This document shows, one piece after another, positions 11,344 through 22,865 of a stretch of DNA of 64,000 nucleotides. Origin of the DNA: Neopestalotiopsis rosae. Its lineage: Eukaryota; Ascomycota; Sordariomycetes; Amphisphaeriales; Sporocadaceae. Position numbers and translations under genes: made by a program. Position 1 is the first letter of the stretch. The number at the start of each line of letters is the position of its first letter. The notes under the pieces are model-generated. The model was not told where the DNA came from. It made no database searches and was given only the letters and a program-made list of their open reading frames with translations. Where the stretch lies: the NCBI GenBank assembly GCA_023078685.1, contig JALGAS010000009.1:2542001-2606000 (forward strand), given 5' to 3'.

Positions 11344-11965
11344 TCATGTATGAGCGCTAAGGGCAGCCATGGAACTGCAACGGCTGAAGGTTTTGCCAGC
11401 AGTAATTACTCGACAACTGTTCGCCGCCATAGTCGCTTCGATCCCTGGTCGAGTGTACGAACCAACGTGACCTTCAGGGAATCGGCCATCACAGTCAGCA
11501 TTTAACTTTCTTCTACTGCCCCCACTCGGATTAGTACAGTACCCATGATTCACGCCGCCTCGAAGCCCGCAAAAGTCAATCAAAGAGGTGACCCCGCCAG
11601 CGTCTTTGAAGATTTCCGATGCACATTTCACGCGACAGCTCATATTAGATCTTGGCGTGGCCGTCATAGACCTTGACTACTTCTCAAGACAGCTTGCAAC
11701 TTAATGCAGGTAAGTTTCCAGGGCTTCGAGCGCTTCCATCTAATTCGACATTTTCTTTGCTTCCCAAAATCAGTACCGCACTGGAATCAATACCAGACGT
11801 GTCCATGGCTGTCAAATACTCCCAGTTCGCTATACCGCTTACTGAACGAAAGCTTGTGATCGTTCGGAGATGTTCAATCGTCTCGTCAAGGTCATGGAAC
11901 TCATCTTTCTCCTCACAAAGTCGATCCTCGCAACTGAATAATCTAGACATGATGTTATACTGCAC
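11344..11965. pseudogene. Decayed partial duplicate of the F-box-like/convergent-gene locus at 48505-49575
   Basis: 11440-11560 matches 48585-48710 (same ACGAACCAACGTGACCTTC and TTTAACTTTC/CCACTCGGA anchors), and 11615-11740 matches 49260-49380 (TTTCCGATGCACA, CGCGACAGCTCA, GACAGCTTGCAA). The ~550 bp between those segments in the source is missing. On the minus strand 11684-11965 carries a reading frame (EDRLCEEKDEFHDLDETIEH) that corresponds to the minus-strand relic at 49330-49575; both share an EALEALE segment. Confidence 0.7.
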
Positions 11966-12116
11966 TAGGGAGTAAAGTAATTGTTGGACTTCTTTGTGAA
12001 GATGTCAGAAAATTCCAAATTAGTATGGGACTGCTTACTATTGACGATTGTAAAGTTGCAAACACGCAATACCATATCACCCTACACACCAGCAAAACGG
12101 CTCCTCGGCTACATAT

Positions 12117-12849
12117 CTATAAGAACATGAGAATCACAAGCTTCGTGTGTGTGCATGTCTTGACTGATCGAATTCCATAACTACTGTGTACCAATTGGTC
12201 GTCGGACATGGTAGAATCATTCTTCGTATGCTCTGGACCGAACGCTGACAATGAAGGTTGAGAAACATCCAAGATCACAGTCCTCGCGCTAGTGGCCGTA
12301 TTGCTATATTGCAGTCCGAAACTGTTCATCGTCGTTTTCGTCCCGGCATCAACTGTGCTTTTTGAAAACACATCATATGCAGTAGCGTCTTTGAATGGCG
12401 AAAACACAACAGTCTCGTGTGAAGCAGAAATGGCCGTGACTTCAGATAGGTAGGTAAGAGATGGTGAAAGAACCCCTGCTGATGCATCGGTTTCTGTGCT
12501 TTGCAACGAGGTTGGCGGACATCTTATTCGATGAGTCCATGACGTATACCTCGCTCACAGACGAATTATTGAGTTGAGGAAGAATAGAGCTTGTTTCTCC
12601 CGTGTCTGAATTGGTCCCTTCTGCTGATGATTTTATATCCGATTGTTGTTTGAGAATTCCAGTCATTCGTACCCGCAGTGTCGAGGTTGCGTCGTCCTGA
12701 AACACAACTGAGGGTGTCGCAGACAATGTTGGGACTGAAGACGTTTCTCCCGTTAGCGTGGTTATGGCAAGAGTGCTGCTAGATGCTTTGGACGGCCTAT
12801 GAGACACATTGAATGTGGAATCAGTTTCAACAGTTGCCAGGAATGACAA
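12117..12849 (-). pseudogene. Ser/Thr-rich protein fragment with one frameshift
   Basis: Two overlapping minus-strand frames (12849-12442 and 12506-12117) have the same Ser/Thr/Ala-rich composition and join with a single base shift near 12507. No ATG opens the upstream frame, which simply begins after a stop. Composition resembles an O-glycosylated fungal surface protein, but there is no signal peptide or anchor. It may equally be an exon of an unmodelled gene. Confidence 0.35.
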
Positions 12850-13150
12850 ATTATGTCTTTAAAGCGGTGCGCTTGCAAGCGTACTTCCATATTTGGCCAT
12901 CAACGGCGAAGTTTCGTGGCTTGCCCTCCACCACTACGCCGCATCCCTTGAGACACAAATGTAGAGCGATGTATCTTTCTGAAAGAACTTTGACACAAAG
13001 TACTCTTTGCAAAACGTGTCAATCTTCTAGCTTATCCCTTGCAGCCAAAGCGCACTTTACCCCTCTGCATCATGGCATTCAACCTCTGCGCCTCACAACG
13101 ACAAAGTCAATATCGGCAAGATCAACGACAAAGCACAATCTGATACCATT

Positions 13151-15094
13151 ATGTTTGCGCCTGAGCGCAGCTTAAATCCGGAGTCATTCGCTTCCAAACT
13201 CAAGATTCGCCAGAAATTGAATAATCTGGTTCAATCAAGCGCGCCAAGAGACTTGACGACTGTTCAAGTCGTTGGCATGCGCATCGCAAATGAGACCACA
13301 ATCACCAGCCCTAGTGTGCAATCGACGGCTCGAATCTTGCGCAATGCAGAGACAGCCGGGACCGTTGAAGTAGTCTTAGCCACTTCGGAGGTCGGAAAGG
13401 AGCGACTGACGCGGAAGAGCCGACATAGGCCACTGCCAGAACAAACACATCTGGCAGGACGATCACCACAGAATCTTGGAATATCCTCGCCGAAATCGAC
13501 CATACCTTCATTGGAAGGACCCTCGAATGGTACTGCAGAGCGCAGGCGCGCCTCCACACATCGCAATCTTGCATCATCAAGCGCAAGCAAGAAAGGAGAT
13601 GCTAAAAGTAAATATGCGAGACGGGCTTCTGCGCGACTCACAAGTGGTACCTCGCAAGACGGGGCCGGTCTTTTGGAACGAAACTCTCATTACGTCTTCA
13701 GGTCCACCAGATGTTTTCTTTGTGAGACCGATCTACGCTCAGCAACCAAGCATCAATGTGTTGAGTGTCCACAGATTATATTCTGCTCGATTTGTCTGCC
13801 GAACGCTTCTCATACTCACCCCAATCACCAATTTCACTGCCTGCTTGCTTCAGGAAGCGATTGTGGGAGTCAAAATCTCGAGAGTGAGAGCGAGAGCGAG
13901 AGCGCGAAAGCCAGTCCTCTCAAGAGTAAGACTCGCGATGACTTAAGACAAAAGTCAACATTGGCGACAGTGCCACGTTCGCGTGTTCCAAATGATGTCA
14001 GTGTCGCGAAACAGCCAACTGAGATGATAAGTCATGACACACACACAGAAATGCTGCCTGGTGCCTCTATTGTGATGAGGAATGCACCCACGGTCCATAT
14101 AGATCGGGAGTTACCTACTTACCGATGCGACTGGTGCAAAAGGAGATTAGTCGACTGGCGCTATGAGTGCCAACAGTGTCATGGCCATGTGAGCTTTTGT
14201 GCCAAACATCAGAACATCCACTACAGTCTGCACACAATCAAAGCAGTTGCTTTGAACACCGAAACGATTTCCAATTCCGAGGCGATAGATACTATCAGGG
14301 ACGTAACAAACCTCGCAGACAGTCTTACAAAAGAACAAGAACTGAGTGCGGTCACTGATGGTAGCTCGCTACATCCGTTTGTGAGCAGCACTGATGCTTC
14401 ATGCGGGACACGGCAAGATGGGGTAATCTCGCTCGGCGACGAAGGCCGAACACACCAAGGCCGAGACACGTCATCTGATGAGTGTAGTCCTTCATTTGGG
14501 TCTGAAGGTGATGGATCACCCGCAGGAGAGTTCTCTCGGGAGGCTGAGCCCGCTGCCGATGACATTGAGCGCGCCAACGAATCAGGCATCGAAAGTGTTC
14601 TGAGCGCGTTTGCAGACAGTTGCAAAAACTGCGCTTCAGATACTGACGAAGATCAGCCGATACCTAGATCTATCCAGTACGATGATCTCCTCCTCTCGGT
14701 CTGCACATCGGTAATGGATTCCATCACAAACTCCACCAAAGTCCCACTTGATCAGGACGTACGCCAAGAAGCGGAAATGGCTGCCAGTGAAGCTTTACAC
14801 CGAGCTTTGTACGGCTCAGCCGACATGAAACCACTAAGTCAACTTGTAATCGTGTGTACAGCTCGCAAGCGCAGATCTTTACTTGATTTCAATACCGGCC
14901 TTAAGACGAAACGCACCAATCCAATCACCAACCGGCGGCGTAACGGCCCACGCCAATTATGGCTTCCAAAAGAGAAGGATGTGCTAAAGACACTGAAAAG
15001 GAAGGGGTTGTCAGATAAGGAGATTGGGCTGAAGCTGAAGCGTAGTACTGCTGCGATTCCGCAGCAATGGAGAAGGCAGGATTTTGGTGGATGA
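13151..15094 (+). CDS. Two ZZ-type zinc fingers plus C-terminal Myb/SANT-like domain
   Basis: 647 residues, single exon, first ATG of the frame. Residues ~188-230 form a ZZ-like finger (CFLCETDL, then CVECPQIIFCSIC, then HTHPNHQFHC). Residues ~325-361 form a second (CDWCKRRL, YECQQCHGHVSFC, AKHQNIHYSLH). The last ~45 residues (WLPKEKDVLKTLKRKGLSDK, then EIGLKLKRSTAAIPQQWRR) fit a Myb/SANT helix-turn-helix of the fungal type. An SESESESES run (~244-251) comes from a GAGAGC microsatellite. Basic, disordered N-terminus. ZZ fingers bind peptide N-termini or histone tails and Myb domains bind DNA, so a nuclear regulator is a reasonable inference. Confidence 0.75.
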   Translation: MFAPERSLNPESFASKLKIRQKLNNLVQSSAPRDLTTVQVVGMRIANETTITSPSVQSTARILRNAETAGTVEVVLATSEVGKERLTRKSRHRPLPEQTHLAGRSPQNLGISSPKSTIPSLEGPSNGTAERRRASTHRNLASSSASKKGDAKSKYARRASARLTSGTSQDGAGLLERNSHYVFRSTRCFLCETDLRSATKHQCVECPQIIFCSICLPNASHTHPNHQFHCLLASGSDCGSQNLESESESESAKASPLKSKTRDDLRQKSTLATVPRSRVPNDVSVAKQPTEMISHDTHTEMLPGASIVMRNAPTVHIDRELPTYRCDWCKRRLVDWRYECQQCHGHVSFCAKHQNIHYSLHTIKAVALNTETISNSEAIDTIRDVTNLADSLTKEQELSAVTDGSSLHPFVSSTDASCGTRQDGVISLGDEGRTHQGRDTSSDECSPSFGSEGDGSPAGEFSREAEPAADDIERANESGIESVLSAFADSCKNCASDTDEDQPIPRSIQYDDLLLSVCTSVMDSITNSTKVPLDQDVRQEAEMAASEALHRALYGSADMKPLSQLVIVCTARKRRSLLDFNTGLKTKRTNPITNRRRNGPRQLWLPKEKDVLKTLKRKGLSDKEIGLKLKRSTAAIPQQWRRQDFGG

Positions 15095-15929
15095 CCAATG
15101 TAGACATAAGATGGGTCATGTTTTCACGGTCCAAATTGATGGCAGCATGGACATGTTGTGGAGATGGGGGCTGAAAAAGAGGGTGAATGACGGCGCAGCG
15201 ATGGACACCCAATGTCGGAGCAGAAGCTGACGTAGCAGTTCTAGTCGAAACAGAGACACGATAGCTACAGTATTGAAACGTACAGCATAGTATTTGAGTC
15301 TACTGTGCTTAGTTCAACTCAACGACTTCCAGTTACATTGGGGAAGTTGTCTGCATGGTTTGGAAGGTATATTGATAAACAATAGACACTCGCCTGACAA
15401 ACAGCTTGAGCGGCGTTGAGCGACGCTGCGAGGCAATTCCACCATGGTCGATACAAAGATGTTGGCACATGTTGACAATCACTTACAATCACTTACTGGA
15501 TACTATCTCTTTCTACTTGCTGCATCATACCAAAGACAGTTGATTTACAACAATCTCTCATGCAATCAACTCTTGAAGCAGGGAAAAAAGACCTCAAACC
15601 TAGAGCATAAATTCAAGCTATGTTCTCTGCGGGTAGCACGGAATCTTGAAAGTTGCAATGTGAAATTATTGGTGTAAACGACACTGGTCAAATGCAATTC
15701 TCGAAATGAAAGCTTCTGAACATCCTTGAATTACGATTTAGTCTGATCCGTCTCTTGCTTTGACGATTGGTAACGGAGGTCAGATCGTGAAACATAGTGG
15801 CAAAGGCAGATCAGAAGGGCAAGAGATAAAGAAAACGCAAATAAAACAAAGTCATGTATTTTTTTTAACCTTTTCGTCGACTTCGTGTCCAACATAATTC
15901 CGATTGAACGAGTATCTCTATTCAAATAC
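15095..15929. other. Intergenic region
   Basis: No gene seen. 15477-15497 carries two copies of TCACTTACAA, the reverse complement of the 10-bp unit of the minisatellite at 46851-47000. Confidence 0.5.
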
Positions 15930-17145
15930 CTAGCAGGCGTTTGACTCTGAGTATCTTGTTACTTTCTGGAGGCGCCGTCCATCCTTCCTGGCACGTGTCA
16001 TCTGTAGAGGGAGCAAGCGATGGCTGTGTCGCTTAGATGGTGTTCTGTAACGTCTTTCTACTAGTATCTGTTCGAGCTCGATGCGGGCACGATGCGTAGA
16101 AGACCTGGCGACTGGCTTCCGAGTGGATCGTCGAACTTGTGAGTGGATGACAGGAGTTGGGGCATATGGAAATGCATCATGATCTGCACTTCTAGTGGTG
16201 GCATCTTCACTTGAGGGGCTTTGGGAACTCTTCAGCGAGATTGTCGTGGTTGGTAGGGACGATGGGATCTGAAAAGGCTCTAGTACTGGTGGTGATGTGC
16301 ATAAATCGGTTGGCGACTGTACCGAGTCCATTACGTTATCTTCAAGGCTGTACTCCAGTGGCTTGCCCCCAATGGGAGAAGAGTCTGGGAGACTGGTGGT
16401 ATAGTGGCGCAAGGGTTGGTCAGATGAAGTGATACTGGTGAAATTCCCATGGCACTGAAAGCAAGTGCTGGGGTCATGCAGAAGATTTTGCTGTGTCAGG
16501 GCTTGACATTCCTCGCAGGTTTCAGGATCGTGGGCAAATGGCCGACCTGAAGATAGGGCAGTGATGGGAGTCCCAGAAAGAGTCATGCTGCGTGGAGCAC
16601 TCATCCTGTCTTGACCGATGTGCACCGACAGTGGTGTGGAGGATGCAACAGGAGGAGGTGCCCGAAGTATCGTATTGAATGGCGGAAATGGCTCGGATGA
16701 AACAAGAGTTCCTGATAGCAAGTCTTCTTGTCGCACTTGTCGTTCCATTTGTGGAAAATACTTTAAAGAAATGTCGACCTGCTCTTTGGGAATAACATTC
16801 CCTTTGCTCTGCTTCGTGAGGACCTCGGGTCTAGGGTGGCATCTATTGATCTTTCATCTCATCAGTTCCAGTGCGGCGGGTAAGTGATGTGGATCTCACA
16901 AGGAATGACCATGACGGCGGCCAATTTTCACCAGCTTCTGTGTTGTACACGTAGTACTTCTCCGTTTCTGGATGATAGAACAAGATGAAAGCTTCGATGC
17001 CAAAGTCATCGACCAGCTTGTGGGCGTTTCGGAAAATGGTCCGCTCCCGCTTGTTGCGCTTGTCTCTGGTATTATGGCGTGCCCTTCTGGCAGATTCTAA
17101 AACTGTATCCAGTCCCTGCGAGGTTACAGCAATGGGAATGGGCAT
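15930..17145 (-). CDS. MADS-like (SRF-type) domain protein, two exons
   Basis: Exons 17145-16900 and 16808-15930 join in phase, skipping an intron that starts GTGAGA and ends GAAGCAG. Residues ~20-75 (RDKRNKRERTIFRNAHKLVD, then DFGIEAFILFYHPETEKYYV and NTEAGENWPPSW) fit the divergent fungal MADS pattern, including the xYxYN and WPPS end. The second exon is Ser/Pro-rich with CEEC and CFQC pairs (about 20 residues apart) that might bind a metal, then a basic C-terminus (RRSTRKPVARSSTHRAR). An upstream in-frame ATG at 17220 is possible. A DNA-binding regulator is inferred. Acceptor choice is uncertain by a few bases. Confidence 0.6.
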
Positions 17146-18470
17146 CTTGGTACTTCGGTAGTAATAGGTTGGCAAAGATAGTGCTTCTGGAGGAAGTAAG
17201 ATAAATCTTGGCAACAACAATTTAGATCCAGAAAAAGGCTATAGCCAAGGTTGTTTCCTATGCCGCGGCAAGAGTAAGGTCCGAGAGGGTGTGTTCCATG
17301 ATTTCTAAGACCGGGAGGAGATGCCACCACGATATTTATGAGCAGACAGGACAGGTGTCATTCATGGTAATCACGTTGTGCGCGTGTGCAAGTGACAAGG
17401 AACACAGTATCATGTACAAGCTCAGAATCATGCGGACATTCCGTGATGGTAAAGACGGCATAAAGAGTCTCTAAAAAGTTCGACTGGGAATGCGTCAGGG
17501 AAATCTCTGAACCAGTATGGAACGGAGTACAATTGGTTGACATACAAAAAGCGGTATCACGGGAAAGGGCTTTCCATAATGCGCCTTTTGTTTGTTTCTT
17601 CTCTCTCCCTCCCTCGAAGATATTCTGGCATTGGCCAAGGCTGCAATGGTTTCGAAAGTGTGGTCCTGAAGGTAAATTCATCCGTCCACGGATGATAATG
17701 CAGCATTGTGCTATGCTATGTGTCTGTTGATAATGAACAGGAAATAAAGCAAACACTTTTATGATGTGCTTTGCCCAGAAACTCCACCACGAAAGAGAAA
17801 GCCTACAAAACTTAGAAGCTGGCTCGCCGAGATGAACGAGTTGCACAAGTACAAGTCTGGAGGGCAACCTCAAAGTAAAGTCTGTGGCGGCCACATACTG
17901 ACTTCTGTTTCGTAGTTCCATCCCTTTTTGCCACTAACTTGATTACCTCTGCCAGGAGGCGGTCAAGAAAAGTGAGAATGTTCAGTGTGCGCGAATGTCT
18001 CATTTTCAGTACCTATGATGTCGACTTTTAGGGCAGACAAAGTGGCTGACACCATGAAAATTCGAGTTTCATCATCTTGATGGTCCAACTATGCTGCAAG
18101 TGGCCGTGAGAAGAATGAGCAGTTGATTTTCCAGCGCTACAGTTCATAGCTCATAGATCAGAGATACCGAGGATTAAGAAACTTGCTGCAGGAGAAACTT
18201 GCTGCGGGTGACACTTGAAAATTTATCACTAGGAAACTTGGAGAGCCAAAGTCTTGCATAGCGGGTGCAGGATTTCTTTATCCAAACTATCTTCAAGTCG
18301 AATTTTGATAAAGCAATTCCTGAAACTTTCAACCGTAAAGACACCGTTACACATCTTGCTGTGCCGCCTAGTCCCAAAGTCCGGGCCAAGATGTTTCTGA
18401 CTTCGCAGAATTGCGATGTTCTAGTTGCAAGACCTCTCGCATCCAATTAATTGACACCTCGCCTCTCGAT
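17146..18470. other. Intergenic region between divergent genes
   Basis: This separates the minus-strand MADS-like gene from the plus-strand C2H2 gene and probably carries both promoters. A 187-codon minus frame (17358-17921) lacks recognisable features. An AAACTTGCTG motif recurs at 18180 and 18197. Confidence 0.4.
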
Positions 18471-20564
18471 ATGGCTCCAGAAGCACGATCCAAACGATCG
18501 TCTCTTCAAGCGAAATCAACTGCCTCGACCGATTGGCTCCCGTATCAAGACGAACCCAAGTACACTTCCAAATCCATACGAACACGAGACCTCAAACCTA
18601 TAGCGCAACATGATTGGTTTGCAAGCCTCGCCTTGGCTATGAAGCAGCACGGAGACGATGTACAGAGCAAGATGGTTGTGAAGCTCTACTATTTCCTGCT
18701 GGACTTCATACCGCAAGCCTTGAACCAGGGATATAGACACATTTCCGGAAATAATGTTATGGAGTACCTTCTCTGCCATGCTGGAGAGTATCAGTTCTCG
18801 CGGCATAGAATCTGCAAGAACGCCGAAACTGCCTTCAAGAATCTAGAAAAGTGGATGTGTCTTGGTAACGATTGGCAAGATGCTCTGAAGAATGCGACGG
18901 ACCTCGCGTACCAGCATGCAGGCAGAGCACTGGGGCTCCATTCCCCAGCGGGCATGCTGGCAATCTTGGTGATCGCTTATCCCGACTCAGACAAAGTGGC
19001 CAGTTTTAAGCAACGGATCAAATGGCTGCAAATTGACTGGATGATGGATCAACCCAGGGATGAGTTATCAGTCAGAGAAGGCTTCTGGAAGGGCGTGAAT
19101 AATTGCAATATCTCCGCCGTTTTCATCGACGAGAAGCTCGAGCAAGCAGCAAATGGCGTTACGATGTTGGCCGATTACGACAAGCTTTTTGGCTCTGAGT
19201 TCTCTCATTGCCGAAATGATATGCGCCCATACCTTCAAGACTGGGCGAGTCATCTTACTTTGGGAGGTTCATTCACAAACGATCAACGACAGTCTGCGGA
19301 CAGCCTCAGCATCGACGGCGACAACTCCAGTATTGGCAGCCATCGGTCAAGTTCTCGAGACGATCCAGAGGATATAATGCCCTCGCTATCTATTTCACAA
19401 TTGCGCAGGCATTTGAACCCAACGGCAAAAGACCCGAAAGAGCTGGGTGATTGGCTAATCGGCAAACTGGCGCAGGAAGCTGATGGTAGTGTGTTCTCAG
19501 CGTGGTGCAGATACTGGGAAGGAAGAATTGATAAGGCAACCAGCTACCAAGAACAAATGATCATCCGGTCGCTTTTCCTACAGAGCCTGCGCAGGATCGA
19601 GAGTTTGGACTCAGCCCCGGAAGCTGCTCATGTCGCCGAGGTGTATGCACTACTGGACACTGGAGACGGCACGAGCGCATGCAATCAAGACAGGAATGAA
19701 GCTTTGCAAAGTTTGGACGACCTTCAAGTTTACAAGGCTTGCACCCAAAGCAATCGTCAGCTTCGACAGCTAATAGAAAGTCTAGTCAGCAAGGACATGG
19801 TCCTTGCGTGGGCTGAAAAATGCTTCACTCAACAAGTCTGCTTCTTTTCGGACTTCAGCAAGACTTCCCCGTTCTTTGTGCAATATAAAAAAGGCATCAA
19901 GCTCGATACATGGCGCACGGGTATGCTCAACGATGGTTTTGAGAATCTGAACGGGGTCAATCGCGACGAGCTGACTTTCTGGCGCAACAACCAGAAGTCT
20001 CTTCTGACGGATAAAGCAATTGCCAGCCTGATGCTCACGTCTTGGCAAATCCGCTCACTCCTTCTTCGAGGCGGTGACTGCCAGACTGTTCTGACGGATT
20101 GGCAATACTTGGTCTTTCGTCAGTCTATCTGCCCGGATCTCAGCGAGTCCGTATCTGTGGATATGTCGGAGTACAAGCTCATGCCTGTCGTAAACACTGC
20201 TTTCTCGAGCAGCACAGTCCATCTCAAGCACAAGAGCCTCCACAAGCTCCTCGGAGATGTCAAACAGCCGCAGAATGTGAGCAGCCCCATTGTTACAGTG
20301 ATCCAGAAACGAGCCTACCATTCGGCGGCTGCGAGCGCAACAATGTCTCGTGCCGATCAAGTTTGGGACTTGAAGTGTTCTTTGAAAAAGCTGGTTCGAC
20401 ATTTCAGTAGCCGTGCTTCGTTAGCGAGACACTTCGAGACTGTTCATCTGGGACATCAGTACGATACATATGAATGCCCCATCTGTTGTATTGTGCTGCA
20501 TGATGAAAAGCACCTCAAATCTCACGCAGAAGGCGCGCACGGCATATTCATCGGGAAGCTGTAG
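18471..20564 (+). CDS. Large fungal protein with C-terminal C2H2 zinc finger
   Basis: 697 residues from the first ATG at 18471; the open frame begins earlier but without ATG. The body is helical, Trp- and Leu-rich and unrecognised. A Ser-rich low-complexity patch with RQSADSLSIDGD lies in the middle. Near the C-terminus residues ~660-690 contain a C2H2 finger (YECPICCIVLHDEKHLKSHA, then EGAH) preceded by a degenerate finger that kept its HFETVH end but has only one Cys. Similar layouts occur in fungal proteins annotated only as C2H2-containing. A nucleic-acid-binding role is plausible but unproven. No introns needed. Confidence 0.75.
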   Translation: MAPEARSKRSSLQAKSTASTDWLPYQDEPKYTSKSIRTRDLKPIAQHDWFASLALAMKQHGDDVQSKMVVKLYYFLLDFIPQALNQGYRHISGNNVMEYLLCHAGEYQFSRHRICKNAETAFKNLEKWMCLGNDWQDALKNATDLAYQHAGRALGLHSPAGMLAILVIAYPDSDKVASFKQRIKWLQIDWMMDQPRDELSVREGFWKGVNNCNISAVFIDEKLEQAANGVTMLADYDKLFGSEFSHCRNDMRPYLQDWASHLTLGGSFTNDQRQSADSLSIDGDNSSIGSHRSSSRDDPEDIMPSLSISQLRRHLNPTAKDPKELGDWLIGKLAQEADGSVFSAWCRYWEGRIDKATSYQEQMIIRSLFLQSLRRIESLDSAPEAAHVAEVYALLDTGDGTSACNQDRNEALQSLDDLQVYKACTQSNRQLRQLIESLVSKDMVLAWAEKCFTQQVCFFSDFSKTSPFFVQYKKGIKLDTWRTGMLNDGFENLNGVNRDELTFWRNNQKSLLTDKAIASLMLTSWQIRSLLLRGGDCQTVLTDWQYLVFRQSICPDLSESVSVDMSEYKLMPVVNTAFSSSTVHLKHKSLHKLLGDVKQPQNVSSPIVTVIQKRAYHSAAASATMSRADQVWDLKCSLKKLVRHFSSRASLARHFETVHLGHQYDTYECPICCIVLHDEKHLKSHAEGAHGIFIGKL

Positions 20565-22271
20565 ATGCAAAAAAATGCATTTGGAAAGTTGTTGGCTCTG
20601 TGGTGGGTGTACCTAAGACGCAGTCTTTCTGCCACTTATTAGGTACATAGGTAGTTGCCGGTGCAAGCATTTCTTCCGTTACGAGAGGACCTTTCTGAGT
20701 CTGTCTGCCACGTCGGCAACGAACTAATCAGTGGATATTCTACGAGATACTGTATATTGTAGCGCGCCCAAAGACTTGCTGTGCTCTTAGGTAATCTTGG
20801 CTATGGGTCGACCATGCAGCCAGCAATAGTTAGTGCACACACCCATTACACCCAGGTTATTCCCCTGGGTGGCAACTGACAGATCCATTTCTCAAGTTTC
20901 TGTCCTGACTCTAACTTGAGCTCAAAGACTATTCCATTCTGGCCTTTCATATTTAGGGGGAAAACCATGTAGATGGAGCCATTTCGCGCGTTTTGGACAT
21001 TCAGAGTGGAGCCTCCATGTCGCACTTAGCGTCAGGCACGAAGTTATCAGATGTAACGGGCGGCAACAACATTCACAAATTGCTCTTATTAGTTCCCGCA
21101 CTTCCAGCGTTAGCTAGAAGGCGGCAAATTTCATGTGGACTCTGGGGTCAAATCGATACATTCTGAGAGAACCACTTTTCCATTACAAAAAAAAAAAAGG
21201 CTACACAATCCAATCCCTTACACAGGAGAGAATCGTAGGAGCATCCAGCAGGATTCGTTGTTGGCAGCACTCAGAAATCAGGTGGGTTAAATATGATGTC
21301 CTGCACTCGTCCACGAGCTTGCCAGTCCACCACTGACCAGCCCTGCTCTATTAGTAGAGGCGTCACAGCTAGTCGATAATCATTTCAGAGCTATGCCATC
21401 CTTACCGAATATCATTGTCGAGGTATATGAGGACGGTCCCAATGACACGAGAAAAAGAATGATATATCATGGATGGACGATTAGGACAACACAATATGTG
21501 GAAGAGGAGGACTGGGGCAGAAGTTTTAGTGACTTTGAAGACGCTTATGCCCATGATAACAATAAATGGAGTGAGGATCTTAAGGAGTAGTTATGATATT
21601 GACATTGATAGTGATTTCTGGAGAAGAGCGGCCGACTAAGGAATAAACATATAAACATAATATAATCTCCAAGGCGCTGTGTAAGCAACAGCAAGCTGCA
21701 TGATGCCAGTCTCGCCAAGGGCGTAGCCGCACCAAATCTGTGCACAACAGATACAGATGCGCTATAGCCGCCCACACCAGCGGTCTGCGTACACACTTGG
21801 TATAGCAACATTACTCAAAGCGACGTGCCAAACAGCCGGGAGAGTCTGTGCAAAGTCTTACAGTTATAGAAAGTTTTATCAATATATTCGCCATTAGACG
21901 AAAGATATGGTCGTTGCACCAATACACATGCTTGCAATGATGCTGGCGGAGCCGAAGCCAGCCAGTATTGGGACTGGTCTCGTCAAGGTCGCGATGATCG
22001 CAGCTCCAAAAGCAATTGATACCATCTCGGTTAAAGCACAATCCGTTTAGTGGAAGAGCATGTTTTGTCTATTAATATCCGTTTATTGAGATGGAAAGGA
22101 ATGAACTAAAACTGGGGCAGGGTCATTGACATCGCTTCAAGACTAATCAGCATCACACAGCTGCACCCCTGCACAGAGATACGGACACTACTTTTGTACT
22201 AAATCAGCTTGAGTTGAATTTTCCATATTCTTCATCACACTCTGTGAACTAGTGAAGCTCAAATTCTTGTT
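20565..22271. other. Intergenic region with one short ORF
   Basis: 21393-21590 (+) is an acidic 65-codon ORF (MPSLPNIIVEVYEDGPNDTR...) starting with ATG. It reads like protein but has no recognisable family and could be a terminal exon or a relic. Otherwise a poly-A tract near 21187 and no gene. Confidence 0.3.
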
Positions 22272-22865
22272 TTATCCCAATGGCTCTGCATCTTGCCATA
22301 GTTGTTCTGTGATCACCATAGCTGAGACCTGGCGACAAGGTCCCCAGAAATGAACATACAAATCCCCCGTAGTTTTGTCTGTATAATTATCTGGTAGTTG
22401 TAGTTGCAGTTCGACTGGTTTAATACCGATAATCGCATGAACCGGAATCTGATGCAAGACTAAAAGCTCAGCTGCATGATCATCGGCTGTCCGGCCCGCA
22501 CTTAAAGTGACTTTATGTTCCCGTATAAGTGATGATGCTCTCCGAGGTACATAGTTGGAGCAAAGGCGCGCAACATCAATCTCAACGACCCAGCACTTCG
22601 CGCCCCGCTCACGCGCTAGCTTTCTCGCCCAGTTGAAAGCATGGCTCTCGTCATCGAAGACAGAAATGAATCGTGTCGGTCGCTTGTTTCGCCAGTTGAA
22701 ATGCGCCGCGAGATCATAGGGCAGGTTAGGTAGGTCGAGCGGTGTTTGGTCTTTTGCTTGGATGCCTTGGGCAGACGAAATCTTGGTGGGTGAGTTATCG
22801 TGCATCACACGGTACAAACGTGATGGCTGCATTATGTTTTCATTGTTCGCAGTATCCGTGGTCAT
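22272..22865 (-). CDS. DUF7587-type fungal protein
   Basis: 197 residues, one exon. It follows the pattern I know for fungal DUF7587 proteins: SRLYRVMHDNSPTKISSAQG near residue 15, DLAAHFNWRNKRPTRFISVF near residue 50, a DESHAFNWARKLARERGAKC helix, then ELLVLHQIPVHAIIGI near residue 140. The RYRV/S-F-S/VLHxIP arrangement is reminiscent of ADP-ribosyltransferase-like folds, but that is speculation. A TATAAAAG sequence only ~25 bp upstream of the first ATG means translation may start at the second Met (22832). It appears intact. Confidence 0.65.
   Translation of the reverse strand: MTTDTANNENIMQPSRLYRVMHDNSPTKISSAQGIQAKDQTPLDLPNLPYDLAAHFNWRNKRPTRFISVFDDESHAFNWARKLARERGAKCWVVEIDVARLCSNYVPRRASSLIREHKVTLSAGRTADDHAAELLVLHQIPVHAIIGIKPVELQLQLPDNYTDKTTGDLYVHFWGPCRQVSAMVITEQLWQDAEPLG

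Noticed and set aside
17358..17921. 187-codon minus-strand ORF
   Set aside because: ATG present, but composition is unnatural (Cys/His/Ser scattered, no motif) and no splice partner was found; left as intergenic.
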